From Platanthera guangdongensis (lineage: Eukaryota > Streptophyta > Magnoliopsida > Asparagales > Orchidaceae): a DNA stretch of 64,000 nt. Of the stretch, positions 33,645 through 44,330 are shown in pieces. Position numbers and translations under genes: made by a program. The stretch covers positions 19,860,326 to 19,924,325 of the forward strand of contig CM077151.1 of NCBI GenBank assembly GCA_039583875.1. Direction: 5' to 3'. Under the pieces are notes generated by a model. It was not told where the DNA came from. It searched no databases and was given only the letters and a program-made list of their open reading frames with translations. Each line of letters opens with the position of its first letter. The first letter of the stretch is position 1.

Positions 33645-34520
33645 GACGCGAATAATCATCGATAAAGGTAACAAAGTACTGATAACCAAAAACACTGGAG
33701 ACTTTATAGGGGCCTCATATATCAGAATGTACTACAAAAAATAGAGAAGAACTCTGAGTACAAGTAGGCAAAAAAGAAACACGATGTTGTTTGTCAAACA
33801 TACATGATTCACAAAAAACTCATGCAGGGAGACATCAAGAAGAGCCTTCTTGAGAATCGAGGGGGGAGCATGGCCAAGACGACGATGTCAATTGACGGAG
33901 GGGACTGCAGAGAGGATAGTAGGGGAGACATCCAAGAGGTAAAGCTCATTTGACAGTCGTACTTTACCAATGATATTTCACGTTCGACGATCCTCCACAA
34001 CAAAAGAGGAAGAAGAGAAGATTAGACAGCAATCAATGTCCTGAGAAGCCTACTCACAGAGAGTAGATTGAAGGGGGATCCCGGAACATGAAGGACCGAG
34101 GATAATGAGAGAGTAGGAGTGAGGCGCAGGTCAGCAGCTCCAGACACCGGAGTTGTATCGTCATTTTCCACAGTGATGAACTTGGGATATTCAGAGTGCA
34201 TGTACTGAGGTGGCTTCTGGGAGGCAATGTGGTGAGTAGCACCGGAGTTGACAATCCAGTGAGAGCAATGTGAGAGGCAGGATATACCTTCGGTGGAGAA
34301 AAAAACAACCGAACCAGAGGAGCGATTAACAATGCCTTGGAGCTGCTGAAGTTGTAGGCGAAGGTCATTGATATCTTGGTTTGTAGGGGCTGTGGGGGGG
34401 TGGTGCAACAGTAGTAGTAGCAGTAAGATGAGGAGGCAGTTCATGCTTACAGTAGTAGGTGGTTTCAAGATGACCATCCCGACCACAGTGGGTACACTTG
34501 AGAGTAGAGCGTCTGACACG
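33645..34520 (-). pseudogene. Copia A protease, GAG-pre-integrase and integrase start
   Basis: Minus-strand protease: STEGISCLSHCSHWIVNSGA-THH (catalytic Asp is Asn), then LRLTPTLSLSSVLHVPGSPF and NLLSVSRL to about 34040. GAG-pre-integrase and zinc region follow with frameshifts (WHRRLGHAPPSILKKALLD, 33900-33830). The integrase core starts HSDI-stop-GPYK and FVTFIDDYSR before copia B interrupts at 33644. Confidence 0.88.
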
Positions 34521-35266
34521 GCCTCGTCATCGAGACGTGAAGCGACCGCCCCGAGTAGAAGAGTTACGAGTCAGAGGAGCCGGAGTAGGTAAGAGGGGGC
34601 TGCTGGAGTAAAGCCGGAGAAAAACTGGCGGGGGCCTCGGATGGTGGTGTGACCTTGAGCACCATGGAACAAACATCGTATAAGGAGGGCGTAACGGAAG
34701 AGGAAAGAATCTGAGCTCTGATACTGTGAAGATGACTGGGAACTCGGGTCATCATCATCGTGATCCCAAAAGCTTCTTTCTGTGCCCGCTGAATATCCAG
34801 ATTGATGGAGGGGGCTGATGTTGTATCCAGGCTCCTACCAGAGATTTAGCCTTTACGACAAAGGAAGTTACGTCGCCCGCGGGGCCAAGGTCCAGTGATT
34901 GAAGGGCGGAGATAATATCAAACAAATGTTGTAAGCTGTCTTTGCCAGAGTAGAGAGAATGCGGCTCATCCTACATTTCCTTGATCATTTCATAATACAT
35001 GGTCATTCGGTAGGGCTCGGTGTCCATGGAGTTAAGCATCCATGATTGGACCCGCCCGTCATCACGGAGCCAGTCATCAGTGGGCTCAGCAGATTTCGCC
35101 CGAGTGAGATGGTGGAGAAGACTCTTGGTTTGTAGAACACGGAGGACCGAATGTACCCATTCAACAAAATTAGCCTTCCCGCAGAGAGAGATGGTAGTTA
35201 TACGAAGCTCATCACAAACCTCAGATGGTGGGGCAGCACGTGCGGGGAGGGAGTTGCAGTGTCCAT
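34370..35266 (-). pseudogene. Copia A gag
   Basis: ATG at 35266 begins MDTATPSPHVLPHH. In the next frame FVEWVHSVLRVLQTKSLLHH, DDWLRDDGRVQSWMLNSMD and MYYEMIKEM match plant copia gag (capsid). The zinc knuckle reads LKCTHCGRDGHLETTYYCKH near 34510-34450, with CxxC and H intact. At least two frameshifts and a stop. This is the only capsid sequence among the copia A/B/C/H group here. Confidence 0.8.
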
Positions 35267-35439
35267 GGCGGCTAGGACAGTAGCCCGCGCAAGAAAATGC
35301 CGTAAAGACGAGGTCTCCGCGGCTAGGGAAGGAAGGTCGCCGCGACTAGACAGAACCCCTGCAAGGTCAAATCGTGCAACCAGAGAAGGAGAGGTCGCAG
35401 CGGCAAACCCTTGCAGCCAACACAGGTCGCGCGGACACA

Positions 35440-35960
35440 ATCAACGAACAAGGAGCATCGGGTAGCGGACAGAAAAGAAGATATCCGCAGCAACAAAGGC
35501 ACAGGTCGAGGCGGCAAGGAGAGGAGTCTGCAGCGAAACGCGAAGACAATCCGCGACGAGCAGAGAAGACCGTCAGCGTCGAATAGAGAAGAATCAAGCA
35601 GTCCATGACGAGCTGGAACCCAGTCCGCAACAAACAGAGAAGGCAGTTCGCGACGAACAGAAGAAGCAGGCCACGGCGAGCAGGGAAGGCACCTAGTCCG
35701 CAACGAATAGAAGCAAGTCGCGGCGAGCAGGAACAAAGTCCGCAACGAATAGAGAAGGCAGTCCGCGGCGAACAGAGATAACAGTCCGCGGCAAGCAGAG
35801 AAGATGGTCAGCAGCGAATAGAAGCAGGTCGCGGCGAGCAGGTCACGACGAGCAGGAACCAAGTCCGCAACGAACAGAGAATGCAGTCCGCGGAGAACAG
35901 AGAGAACAGTCTGCGACAATCAGAGAAGATGGTCCGCAGCGAATAGAAGCAGGTCGCGTC
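35440..35960 (-). repeat. Copia A leader with short G/C-rich tandem repeats
   Basis: On the plus strand, degenerate units of the kind GTCCGCRRCGAAYAGAGAAGGCA and GGTCGCGGCGAGCAGG alternate many times between the primer site and gag. They create open frames on both strands (for example 35919-35323 minus) that I do not consider genes. Confidence 0.7.
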
Positions 35961-36225
35961 GAGCAGAAATCCAGTCTGCGACGGTCATAGTGGAAAGTTT
36001 GGTGGGTCCCACAAAGAAGTATATAAAGGCCACGAGAGGGGTGTGTGGATCCACGGAAGAACGGGGCAAACTTGCGGGTAAGAAACGGGAAGCCACGGTA
36101 GAGGAGCGGACTGACTGCAGTTAGAAGGAGTCTGCAGTAGACCGCGGATAGACAGAGGAGACCGACGGTTAGAAAAAGGCTATCCGCTGGGAGCAGAAAA
36201 AACCGGATTGATGGCTCTGATATCA

Positions 36226-36363
36226 TGTAGAGGAAGATGTAAGTGAGAGAAAATCACCCAGAATTTTTATTAATTATCAAATACATGAGTACATACACTT
36301 ATATAGAGAGGAAGAGAGGGAGAGTATTTTACATCTACAATGTGGGACTAAATAGACTATACA
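36226..36363 (-). repeat. Copia A 5' LTR (138 bp) and primer site
   Basis: On the minus strand the LTR ends ..CCTCTACA at 36226, followed at once by TGATATCAGAGCC (36225-36213), a variant tRNA-iMet primer site. Confidence 0.9.
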
Positions 36364-36856
36364 TGAGATTTTTTTAATGGACTTTTTCATTATATCTTAA
36401 CAGACTGAAAAGCTTTCAGAAGATCTAACATTTTCAAAATAGTCAACGGAAGAAATGGGGAAATATTTTTTAAATACTGAATGAGTTGTTGTAGAGCGAT
36501 CATCACCAAATGGACACACTTGTCACTGTTATTCACAAATAAAACATAGGATGAAGAGCTAACAGGAATGGTGATGATGCCAAGTTGAGATTCCATCCGT
36601 ACCTTACTGTTGTGGTAGATGTGGAGAGGGGTGTGGGCATCGGATCATGCACTGGAGTTGTTCTTCCATCACATAGAGGTTGGAGTTCGGTATCCTTTGT
36701 TCTCTGTTGGTATAGAGGAACATCGGAGGAGAATATGGAATAAGAATGTAGACAAATAGGAGTGGAAGAGGAAGCGGTAGATGACATAGCAGGTGCGGAG
36801 GATGGGGACACCAATGGAGAAGGGCATCTTGCGCGGCTAGGAGGGAGTAAGAAGCC
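36364..36856. other. Unassigned spacer between copia A and gypsy D
   Basis: No family recognised. Minus-strand frames at 36390-36814 are Ser/Pro-rich and look like copia linker sequence (between integrase and RT) but carry no diagnostic motif. Segment 36471-36491 repeats the left flank of copia A. Confidence 0.4.
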
Positions 36857-37105
36857 TGTTACGCCCTCGGACGAAGCCCGGTTACTTGGGCATCAGTACA
36901 CGAGACGGTGGGAGAGATGCGGTTGGTTCAGCCCCCATTGGGGCCGGCCGGCCTTGGGTCCGAGTATAAATATACCCGGACCCCCCCCCCCCCCCCTTTT
37001 GGAGGAAGCAAGAATATTTCAGATTTCCTCTCTTCTCTATTTTTCTCAACCCTAGTTTTCAAATCTTCTCTAGATTTCTATCTCCCTCCCCTTCTTCTCC
37101 TAACA
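36857..37105 (+). repeat. Gypsy D 5' LTR (249 bp)
   Basis: Lacks about 72 bp present in the 3' LTR between GAGAGATGCGG and GGTTCAGCCCCCATTGG, where a repeated GGTTCAG motif could have mediated the loss. TATAAATATACC promoter box at 36964, followed by a C16-18 run. Confidence 0.9.
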
Positions 37106-37133
37106 ATTGGTATCAGAGGTTCTTTTCTCCACC

Positions 37134-38165
37134 ATGTTAACCACTCGAACGCGGGAGGAAATCGGCCGCTTGGAAACCCTAGAAGAAAATCTCGTAGGAT
37201 TGACGGATTCGGTGCCCGAAATCGAGGAAAACGTGAAAACTTCCACCCAAATGCTAGAAGAACGGATCGACACCCAAATGGAGGAGATCATGGCGTTGTT
37301 GGCACAAAACCTGAAGGGTAAGGCCGTGATGGAGGAGGATCCGGGCGGATCTTCCGCTGCACGGGTCGATCCGCACCGGATCGGCGACAACGGAGGGCAG
37401 GCCGGATCGAGCACGGGAGGCATCGGCGGGGTCAAAGCAGGCGGGGGTGGCCTTGGCGGGGTCGGATCGGGAACGGGAGGCAAAGGTGGGTTCGACACAA
37501 ACGGGGGTGGCCTCGGCGGGGTCAGATCGGGCACGGGAGGCATCAGCGGGTTCGGCGCATCCGGGGGTGACCCGGCGGGATCGGAACGGCCGGGTTTGGC
37601 CCCGACGCAGGCGCGGGTGGCTCCGGTGGGTTCGGTACAGCGGGTTTCAGCACAGGTGGGGGTGGCTCGGGCGGTTTGGGCTCTAGAGGTGGTGGGTGGC
37701 CGGTTCCTCCATATGGAGGAGGGGAGGGGCTGCTACCTCATACGGCAAGAGGAGACATGCAGTGGGGTGGTGCTCCGACGGCGGGACCGTTTCGCCATGG
37801 CTTCCCGGGCATGCCTTTTGAACACGAAGAACCAAGGAGGCTGGCGAAATGTGGACAGGAGGCAGGATGGCGTGGTCAGGTCGGCCAGCGGCCGTACATG
37901 CCGCCAAAGTTGACACGCATGAATTTTCTGAAGTTCCATGACGACGATGCTTTGTAGTGGTTGCAGAAGGCAGAACCGTTCTTCAGTTATCAGGAGGTTC
38001 CCGAAGGTCAGTGGGTGCAGTTAGCATCGTTCCATCAGGAAGATGAAGCTTTCCAGTGGGTGCAATGGTTTTTGAGGGGCGAGGATTATGTGCCCTGTAC
38101 GGACTTTGTGGACGGGTTTACCGTGAGCATTGGGTCGTTGGAGTATGAGGACTTTGAGGCGTTGG
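37134..38165 (+). pseudogene. Gypsy D gag, 3'-deleted
   Basis: ATG 37134 begins MLTTRTREEIGRLETLEENL, a coiled-coil-like start typical of chromovirus gag, then a Gly-rich stretch with repeats of GGGGLGGVxSGTGG (37440-37700). A frameshift near 37690 leads to PYMPPKLTRMNFLKFHDDDA-L, stop, WLQKAEPFFSYQEVP..VQLASFHQEDEAFQWVQW, the gag capsid signature. GSLEYEDFEAL (about 38130-38160) is then fused to protease sequence; the C-terminal gag and zinc knuckle are deleted. Confidence 0.82.
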
Positions 38166-41100
38166 CGCGCAGACTGGGACACGTGGTGGATCAAGGGGCG
38201 TCCTTTCAGGTTATGGTGGCCGATGGTAGTAAGCTGCAGTGTGAAGGAGTATTGAGGCAGGTGGAGCTCAACATACAGGGCTACACGGGACGAACCGATG
38301 TTTACCTTCTCCCGATCAGAGGTTCCAATATGGTATTGGGAGTGCATTGGCTGCGCCAGCTACGGCGAGTCACTTTTGACTGGGATCACATGACCATGGA
38401 GTTCTCACAGCATGGGAAGCAGTTATGTTTGAAGGGCATCAAAGCATCTCCGATTAAGGAGATATCTGTTCGAAGTCTTCAACGGCTTGACGAGGAAGGA
38501 AGTATGATGGCGGTGCTGTTGGGAATATGGGTGGGCGACACAGGGGCATCTGAGGTACCCATCCAGATGCAGTCTCTTCTTGATCGGTATACTGACATAT
38601 TTCAGGAGCCCCGTGCTCTTCCACCACCACGCTTTCGGGACCATCAGATCGTGCTTAAGGGGGGAGCGGAGCCTACCAACGTCCGGCCATACAGATATCC
38701 TCACATGCAGAAGGCTGAGATCGAGCGCAGTGTCCGGGAAATGTTAGCTGCAGGGATAATCCGCCCCAGTACGAGTTCTTTCTCCACTCTGATTATCTTG
38801 GTTAAAAAGAAGGATGGTTCGTGGAGGTGTTGTGTCGACTACCGCGCACTGAACAGTGCTACCGTGAAGGATAAGTTCCTCATTCCTTTGATTGAAGAGT
38901 TGTTGGATGAGCTACACGGCGCACAGCGGTTCACCAAGCTTGATCTGTGATCCGGCTATTATCAGATCCTGATGCGGGAGGAAGATATCCACAAAACGGC
39001 CTTTCGAACACACGACGGTCACTACGAGTTCCTGGTGATGGCCAACGGCCTGACCGGGGAGCCGTCCACTTTTCAGGCCAACATGAACGAGATCTTTCGG
39101 GAGCTCCTACGGCGCTTTGTGTTAATTTTTTTGATGACATTCTCATCTACAACGCCAGTTGGGAGGAGCACTTGGCCCATGTCGAAGAAGTCTTTTCTAT
39201 TCTCTGCAGAAATCAGCTTTGCGTCGAACGGTCCAAGTGTTCCTTTGCTCGGGAGGAGGTGGAGTACTTGGGACATCTCGTTTCAGCTCAAGGCGTCAGA
39301 CTATTCGGGCACTGCGGGGCATCTTAGGCCTCACGGGCTACTATCGTCGCTTTGTGAGAGACTATGGCAAGATTGTCAGGCCTCTTACCCAGTTGCTGTA
39401 GAAAGACGCCTTCCTCTGGCAGGAGGAGGCTGAGGAGGCATTCCAGGCGCTCAAGAGGGCGATGACGACGACACTGGTCCTCGCACTTCCAGATTTCAAC
39501 AAGGAATTTGTCGTGGAGACCGATGCTTCCGGAGTAGGGCTTGGGGCTGTGCTGATGCAGGAAGGGCGACCCATAGCCTTCTACAGCAAGGCGTTAGCAC
39601 CCCGGACGCTGGGGTTGTCCACGTATGAGAAGGAGATGTTAGCGGTGATCCATGCTATGGCGCTGTGGCGGCCTTACCTGTTGGGACGACACTTCAAGAT
39701 TCGGACGGATCATCAAAGTCTCAAACACTTCTTGGAGCAGCGGGTCTCTTCACCTCTCCAACAGAAGTGGGTTACCAAGCATCTGGGATATGATTACGAG
39801 ATTGTCTACCGGCAAGGAAAGGACAACCGGGTTGCTGATGAGTTGTCCCGCTTGCCTAAGGGTTTCCTTGCCCAGATTTCTACACCATTGTTAGATTCCA
39901 TTGTTGAGATCCAGGAGGAGGTGCAGCGTGATCGCGAGTTGCAGACTATTGTCGAGGATCTGTGTCAGGCGCGTGCGACAGCTCCGGGCTACCATCTCCA
40001 GAATGACGGCTGTACTATCGGGGTCGCGTGGTCCTACCCTCACAGTCTGCTTGGCGGACGGTCATGATACATGAGTTCCATTCGTCACCGACGGGTGGTC
40101 ACGCTGGTGTTCTCCGCACTCTTCAGGGAGCACGAGCCAATGTGTTTTGGACGGGGATGCACCAGGATATCCAGTTATTTGTTCAGCAGTGTGACACTTG
40201 CCATCGCCAGAAATATGAGACCACTTCCCCAGCCGGGTTACTTACTCCCTTGGATACTGCACCAGATTTAGGATACTGTCTCCATGGATTTCATTGATGG
40301 TCTGCCCAAGTCTAAAGGCAAGTCCGTCATCTTGGTGGTGGTCGATAAGTTGTCCAAATACAGACATTTCCTCGCCCTGAGCCATCTGTACACCAGCGAA
40401 TCTGTCGCCTCTCTTTTTGCCCGCGAGGTTGTCCGCCTTCATGGCATACCTCGGGCAATCATCTCGGATCGTGATTCAACGTTCGTTGGTAACTTTTGGA
40501 AGGAGTTGTTTCGCTTACAAGGGACCTCTTTACGTTTCAGCACGGCTCACCATCCACAGACAGATGGCCAGACAGAGGTACTCAATCGCGGAGTGGAGGC
40601 ATATCTGCGCTGCTTTGTTATGGATGAGCCGCGCACTTGGACGAGTTGGTTGCATTGGGCTGAGTACTGTTACAACACGTCCTACCATTTGGCCAGCAAG
40701 CTCACCCCCTTTGAGGTTGTGTACGGTTGTCCTCCTTCACTGAGCAGTTATGAGCCGGGTAGTACAGCGTTAGCCGCGGTAGACCGTGCACTTCGTGATC
40801 GTGACCGCACACTCACCACCTTGCGCGAGAATCTTCGGACAGTGCAGGATCGCATGAAGGCACAGGCGGACAAGCATCGGACGGATCGCGAGTTTGAGAT
40901 GGGGGATGAGGTCTTTCTCAAGCTCCGCCCCTTCCGGCAGTTGTCTGTGGAACAGCGGACGAACCAGAAGCTGGCACCCTGTTACTATGGTCCCTTCCGG
41001 ATCACCTGACGGGTTGGGCCGGTTGCTTATACGTTGGCATTGTCCGAAGGATCGAGGACACATCCGATTTTTCATGTTTCCATGTTAAAGCGGAAAATTG

Positions 41101-41335
41101 ACGACACTATTCAGCCTAGTCCTCTCTTGCCCGAGACTACAAGCGCGGGCGAGCTGCGCCCGATCCCTGAAGACATCTTGTTGATCAAGTGGAAGCGCCG
41201 AGGCACGGCGTACTGTCCTGAGTTACTAGTGAAGTGGAAGAATCTAACAGCAGAGCACAACACCTGGGTCGACTTATTGGAGTTTCGGGAGCTTTACCCC
41301 GATTACCACCTTGAGGACAAGCTGATTCTCGATGG
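38160..41335 (+). pseudogene. Gypsy D pol: protease tail, RT, RNase H, integrase, chromodomain-like
   Basis: Protease starts after its active site: ARRLGHVVDQGASFQVMVAD, then YLLPIRGSNMVLGVHWLRQL. RT: IIRPSTSSFSTLIILVKKKD, FTKLDL with a TGA at 38948 in place of the Arg codon, then after frameshifts [20 protein letters not shown]. RNase H: 39480-39870, VETDASGVGLGAVLMQEGRP to VADELSRLP. Integrase zinc part: HEFHSSPTGGHAG..CDTCHRQK (40065-40220); core 40284-40600 with ISDRDSTFVGNFW and HHPQTDGQTEV, Asp/Asp/Glu present. Chromodomain-like tail: LLIKWKRRGTAYCPELLVKW near 41180-41240. At least five lesions. Confidence 0.92.
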
Positions 41336-41344
41336 GGAAGGGAA

Positions 41345-41665
41345 TGTTACGGCCCCGGACGAAGCCCTGTTATTTGGGCGTCAGTACACGAGACGGCGGG
41401 AGAGATGCGGAGACGACAACGGGGTGGAACCAACTGGTTCAGACCCACTCTTTGAAGAACCGGCCCTCGGGGGCTGAACTAACCCGGTTCAGCCCCCATT
41501 GGGGCCGGCCGGCCTTGGGTCCGGGTATAAATATACCTGGAACCCCCCCCCCCCCCTTTTGGAGGAAGCAAGAATATTTCAGGTTTCCCCTCTTCTTTAT
41601 TTTTCTCAACCCTAGTTTTCAAATCTTCTCTAGATTTCTATCTCCCTCCCCTTCTTCTCCTAGCA
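41345..41665 (+). repeat. Gypsy D 3' LTR (321 bp)
   Basis: Follows the chromodomain frame and a GATGGGGAAGGGAA purine tract. It has the extra segment CGACAACGGGGTGG..CTAACCC absent from the 5' LTR, so it represents the fuller form. Confidence 0.9.
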
Positions 41666-42360
41666 AATCATATTGAGATGGAGTTAGTGGGCGAGCAGGC
41701 GGAGCGGATCGCGAAGATGGAACAGGAGCTTCTCTGGTGAGCAAGAGGAGGGAAGGTCGATGTTTGTTGGCGCAAGCATGGAGTCGTACTGAGGTCCTTT
41801 TGGGGATTGCTAGGTATTTACCAACCCAAAAAACCGAGAAACTTTGAGTGCTGCACCGAAAGAGGGAGAGGAGGTATAGCTAAGGCATGGTTAGATGGCG
41901 TTCCAAGCAACATCGGCCATCTCGATCATCATTCCAATGGGCATGCCCTACCATCAATCATGTCATCACTTCCCCTTGACTTCGATCCGAAGAACCAAAA
42001 TCCGTTAAATGTCTCCTTGCGGGAGAGGATGGGGAAGAAAGAGGATGAACAAAGAAGATTTTCGTGTTACCACGGGATGACAGCCCCGCCAACATTCCCT
42101 AGATCGGATAAGAAGAATGTATCGAGGAGGCAAGGCTCCGTCACCTTTCAGAATGGAGGATTTGCCTCCTTCGAGCAAGGGGTGAAGCGTCAAAGATGAC
42201 GGGATATGCGAGATCGGAAATGGGAGAGCAGCGGCTGTGGATGAGTGGGAGAGTTTTTCCGTTGTTTGAAGTGGCGGTCATCGGAGGGTTGTTAAAATTT
42301 TAGATTTTTGAACGGATGGTCCAAAATTTCTTGTCAGTCGGGTTACGCCATAACTCAATA
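41666..42360. other. Unassigned region with an unrecognised 130-codon frame
   Basis: A plus-strand frame at 41807-42199 (MLGIYQPKKPRNFECCTERG..) is polar and low in recognisable structure; it could equally be chance. The first 80 bp (GAGATGGAGTTAGTGGGCG..) look coding-like (MELVGEQAERIAKMEQELLW) but stop at once. Nothing else is supported. Confidence 0.3.
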
Positions 42361-42520
42361 TATTTATATATAGTATAGATAAATATATATATATATATAC
42401 ATATGTATAAATACATATACACATATACATATGTATATGTCTACATATACATATGTATATGTCTACATATACATATACAAATGTATATGTCTACATATAC
42501 ATATATTTATATATATATAC
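42361..42520. repeat. AT microsatellite and 22-bp minisatellite
   Basis: (TA)n followed by about three copies of ACATATACATATGTATATGTCT. Borders the inverted-repeat element. Confidence 0.85.
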
Positions 42521-42521
42521 A

Positions 42522-43342
42522 TCTATACTATATTAAAAGGAAAAAACACCCTTTGGTTAAACATTCGTTTTCCCATTTTACCTCTCTTTATTGAAAAAAT
42601 TCTAGTTTTTTTTTGTGATTTTTTTTATTTTAAACAATGCGCTCTCATATAAACAAAAACTTCTACCTACAATAAAAATTGTGTTTTCTCCGCCCCTCGC
42701 GACCTCCTGTGCACGCCGCAAAAGTGAGCGACGAGTGGAGAACGACACTTAGGAGTTTGCGGGCGGGCGGAGTGTCATCGCGTCGGGACAATGTCGTGGC
42801 CGGAATAATGTCGCGCGGGTCACAGGGGTCCCCAGTGAACTATCTCAGTTGAGGTACTGTTGCGGTTGGCCGTATGGGCGGAGCCCTGTGCCTGTCACTC
42901 ATACATATATGTGTGTGTTTGCTTGTGTGTGTTTTGCGTGTGAGTGTGTGTATACGAGTGGCAGGCACGGGGCTCCGCCCCTACGGGCTACGGCCAACCG
43001 CGACGGTACATCAACTGCAATAGTGCATAGGGGCCCCCATGCCCCGCGCGACATTATCCCGTCTACAATATTGATCCTGCGCAACGGCGCTCCTGCCGCT
43101 CGCAAACCCCTGAGTGTTATCTTCGCTCGTTGCTCCTTTTTGCAGTGTACACGGGGGGTTTGTGACGGCGGGGAGAACAAATTTTTTATTGTAGGTAGAG
43201 GACTTTGCTTATATGAGAACACATTTTTCTTTAAATAAAAGAGAACATACATAGATTTTAAAAACATGACTTTAATAGAGGGGCAAAATCAGAAAATGAA
43301 TGTTTAACCAAAGAGTGTTTTTCCCTTTCAATGTAGTGTAGA
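42522..43342. mobile_element. 821-bp foldback made of two inverted Helitron-like halves
   Basis: Both outer ends read inward as TCTAYACTAYATTRAAAGG, the kind of 5'-TC start seen in plant Helitrons, followed by ACACYCTTTGGTTAAACATTC in each arm. The arms stay complementary inward, through GCGCGG..GGGGYCCCC blocks and GGCCGTATGGGCGGAG / CTCCGCCCCTACGGGC, to a GT-rich spacer of about 55 bp (42900-42955). No frame of note. It could be two Helitrons in head-to-head order or a foldback transposon that acquired such ends. Confidence 0.65.
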
Positions 43343-43373
43343 TATATACACACACATATATATACATATACAT

Positions 43374-44330
43374 ATCTATACATATATATATACTATTATA
43401 TAAGGAAATTCCCTTATGGTGTAACGGTCGACAAACAAATCTGAGTCATTCAATCTTTCATAAGAGAATTTTAGCCATTGGATCAAGATCATGGATGGAT
43501 TGCAAATAACCAAACTTAGAAAAAACTCCCTTCTCCCTCCTACTAGAAGCCCGACGCCCTCCTCCACGCTGAACTGGAAAACAAATTAGAGTTGCAGCTG
43601 CCGGCCTGACCAGAGCCCACATGCGGGGTCGCTGGCCCCCCACGTACCCGCCAGGGGTAGTACGGCGGGGCTCCGACAAGGCCACCGTCGGCGGTCCGAA
43701 GCCCAGCCAGACTGCCCCGGTTGGTTCGTCGGGGGTCAGCGACCCCGTCGGTGGGTTCCGGTCAGGCCGGCTGCGGCAGTAACCGCGCGCCCTACGCGGT
43801 CTTCTTATGTTTTTCTTATTTTGGTTTTTTTAATTTTTGCTAACCAATACATTTGAATAATTTTAAAATTATATTCTATTATAAAAATAAAATAAATTAT
43901 TAAACAAATATATAATAAAAACATTATAATATTTTTTAATTTAAAATAATTATAAAAAACATGATAACTAGCGGCGGCGAGTACTGACGCGCGAGACACG
44001 GGGGGCCCGTACACTGTCACTCGTGTATGTGTATATATACATATATATATACACATGCATAAGTCAGCACCCGTACGTGAAAGGCCTTCACCTATGCTTT
44101 TATGAATCCTGCAAATAATTTAAATTTAAAAGGGTTAAAATTGGAATAATGAATGCTTTTTGCAAGTAAAGTAATAGATCATTTCCATGAAATTTTTTGC
44201 CTCGCCGAATATAAAGCTTAATAGAATTGAGGGGATAATGACTTTTTTTTAAAATAAAAAACACGGATTAAAGCTACTTATAAAATTGTAATGAAGGGGT
44301 AAAATTGGAAAAATGAATGTGTGTGTCATA
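43374..44330. mobile_element. Helitron-like fragments
   Basis: At 43392-43420 TACTATTATATAAGGAAATT is followed by the CCATTGGATCAAGATCATGG stretch, resembling a Helitron 5' region. At 43969-44022 the minus strand has GTACGGGCCCCCCGTG..CGCGCG and, 18 bp on, CTAG, resembling a Helitron 3' end. At 44270-44320 the minus strand has TTCCAATTTTACCCCTTCA like the arms of the foldback. Ends are not paired with certainty. No RepHel protein. Confidence 0.4.
43580..43795. repeat. Imperfect inverted repeat, GC-rich
   Basis: GCAGCTGCCGGCCTGACCAG (about 43593) pairs with GGTCAGGCCGGCTGCGGCAG (about 43760), and GGGGTCGCTGGCCCCC (43625) with GGGGGTCAGCGACCCC (43731). It could fold as one hairpin of about 200 bp. 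Confidence 0.75.

Larger units (their letters stand above)
19308..36363 (-). mobile_element. Ty1/copia retrotransposon A, host of three nested insertions
   Basis: Two 138-bp LTRs (19308-19445, 36226-36363; TGTATAG...CTACA on the minus strand) enclose a complete copia order on the minus strand: primer site, leader repeats, gag, protease, integrase, RT, RNase H. Copia B (29240-33644) and chromovirus F (23393-29066) sit in integrase, and a solo X LTR (19537-21210) sits in RNase H. Removing these leaves about 5.3 kb, normal for copia. The flanks GACTG and TGAGA do not match, so the target duplication has decayed or the locus was rearranged. Confidence 0.9.
36857..41665 (+). mobile_element. Ty3/gypsy retrotransposon D (chromovirus-like), degenerate
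   Basis: LTRs 36857-37105 and 41345-41665 with TGTTACG..TARCA ends, primer site TGGTATCAGAGG at 37108, then gag, protease remnant, RT, RNase H, integrase and a chromodomain-like tail on the plus strand. The flanks AAGCC and AATCA are not a clear duplication. An internal deletion joins gag to protease. Several stops and frameshifts are present. Confidence 0.9.

Noticed and set aside
35323..35919. 198-residue minus frame rich in Leu, Ser, Cys, Arg
   Set aside because: Covers the tandem repeat leader of copia A, ahead of the gag ATG; no similarity to gag.
38947..41010. Endogenous pararetrovirus (RT plus RNase H)
   Set aside because: An integrase with HHCC and DDE motifs, LTRs and a tRNA-iMet primer site follow; this is a Ty3/gypsy retrotransposon, not a caulimovirus copy.
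41807..42199. 130-codon frame taken as a new gene
   Set aside because: No domain, no splice or promoter signal I can defend, and composition not clearly coding; listed only as unassigned.
42403..42652. Tyr/Ile-rich frames
   Set aside because: Translations of AT minisatellite sequence.
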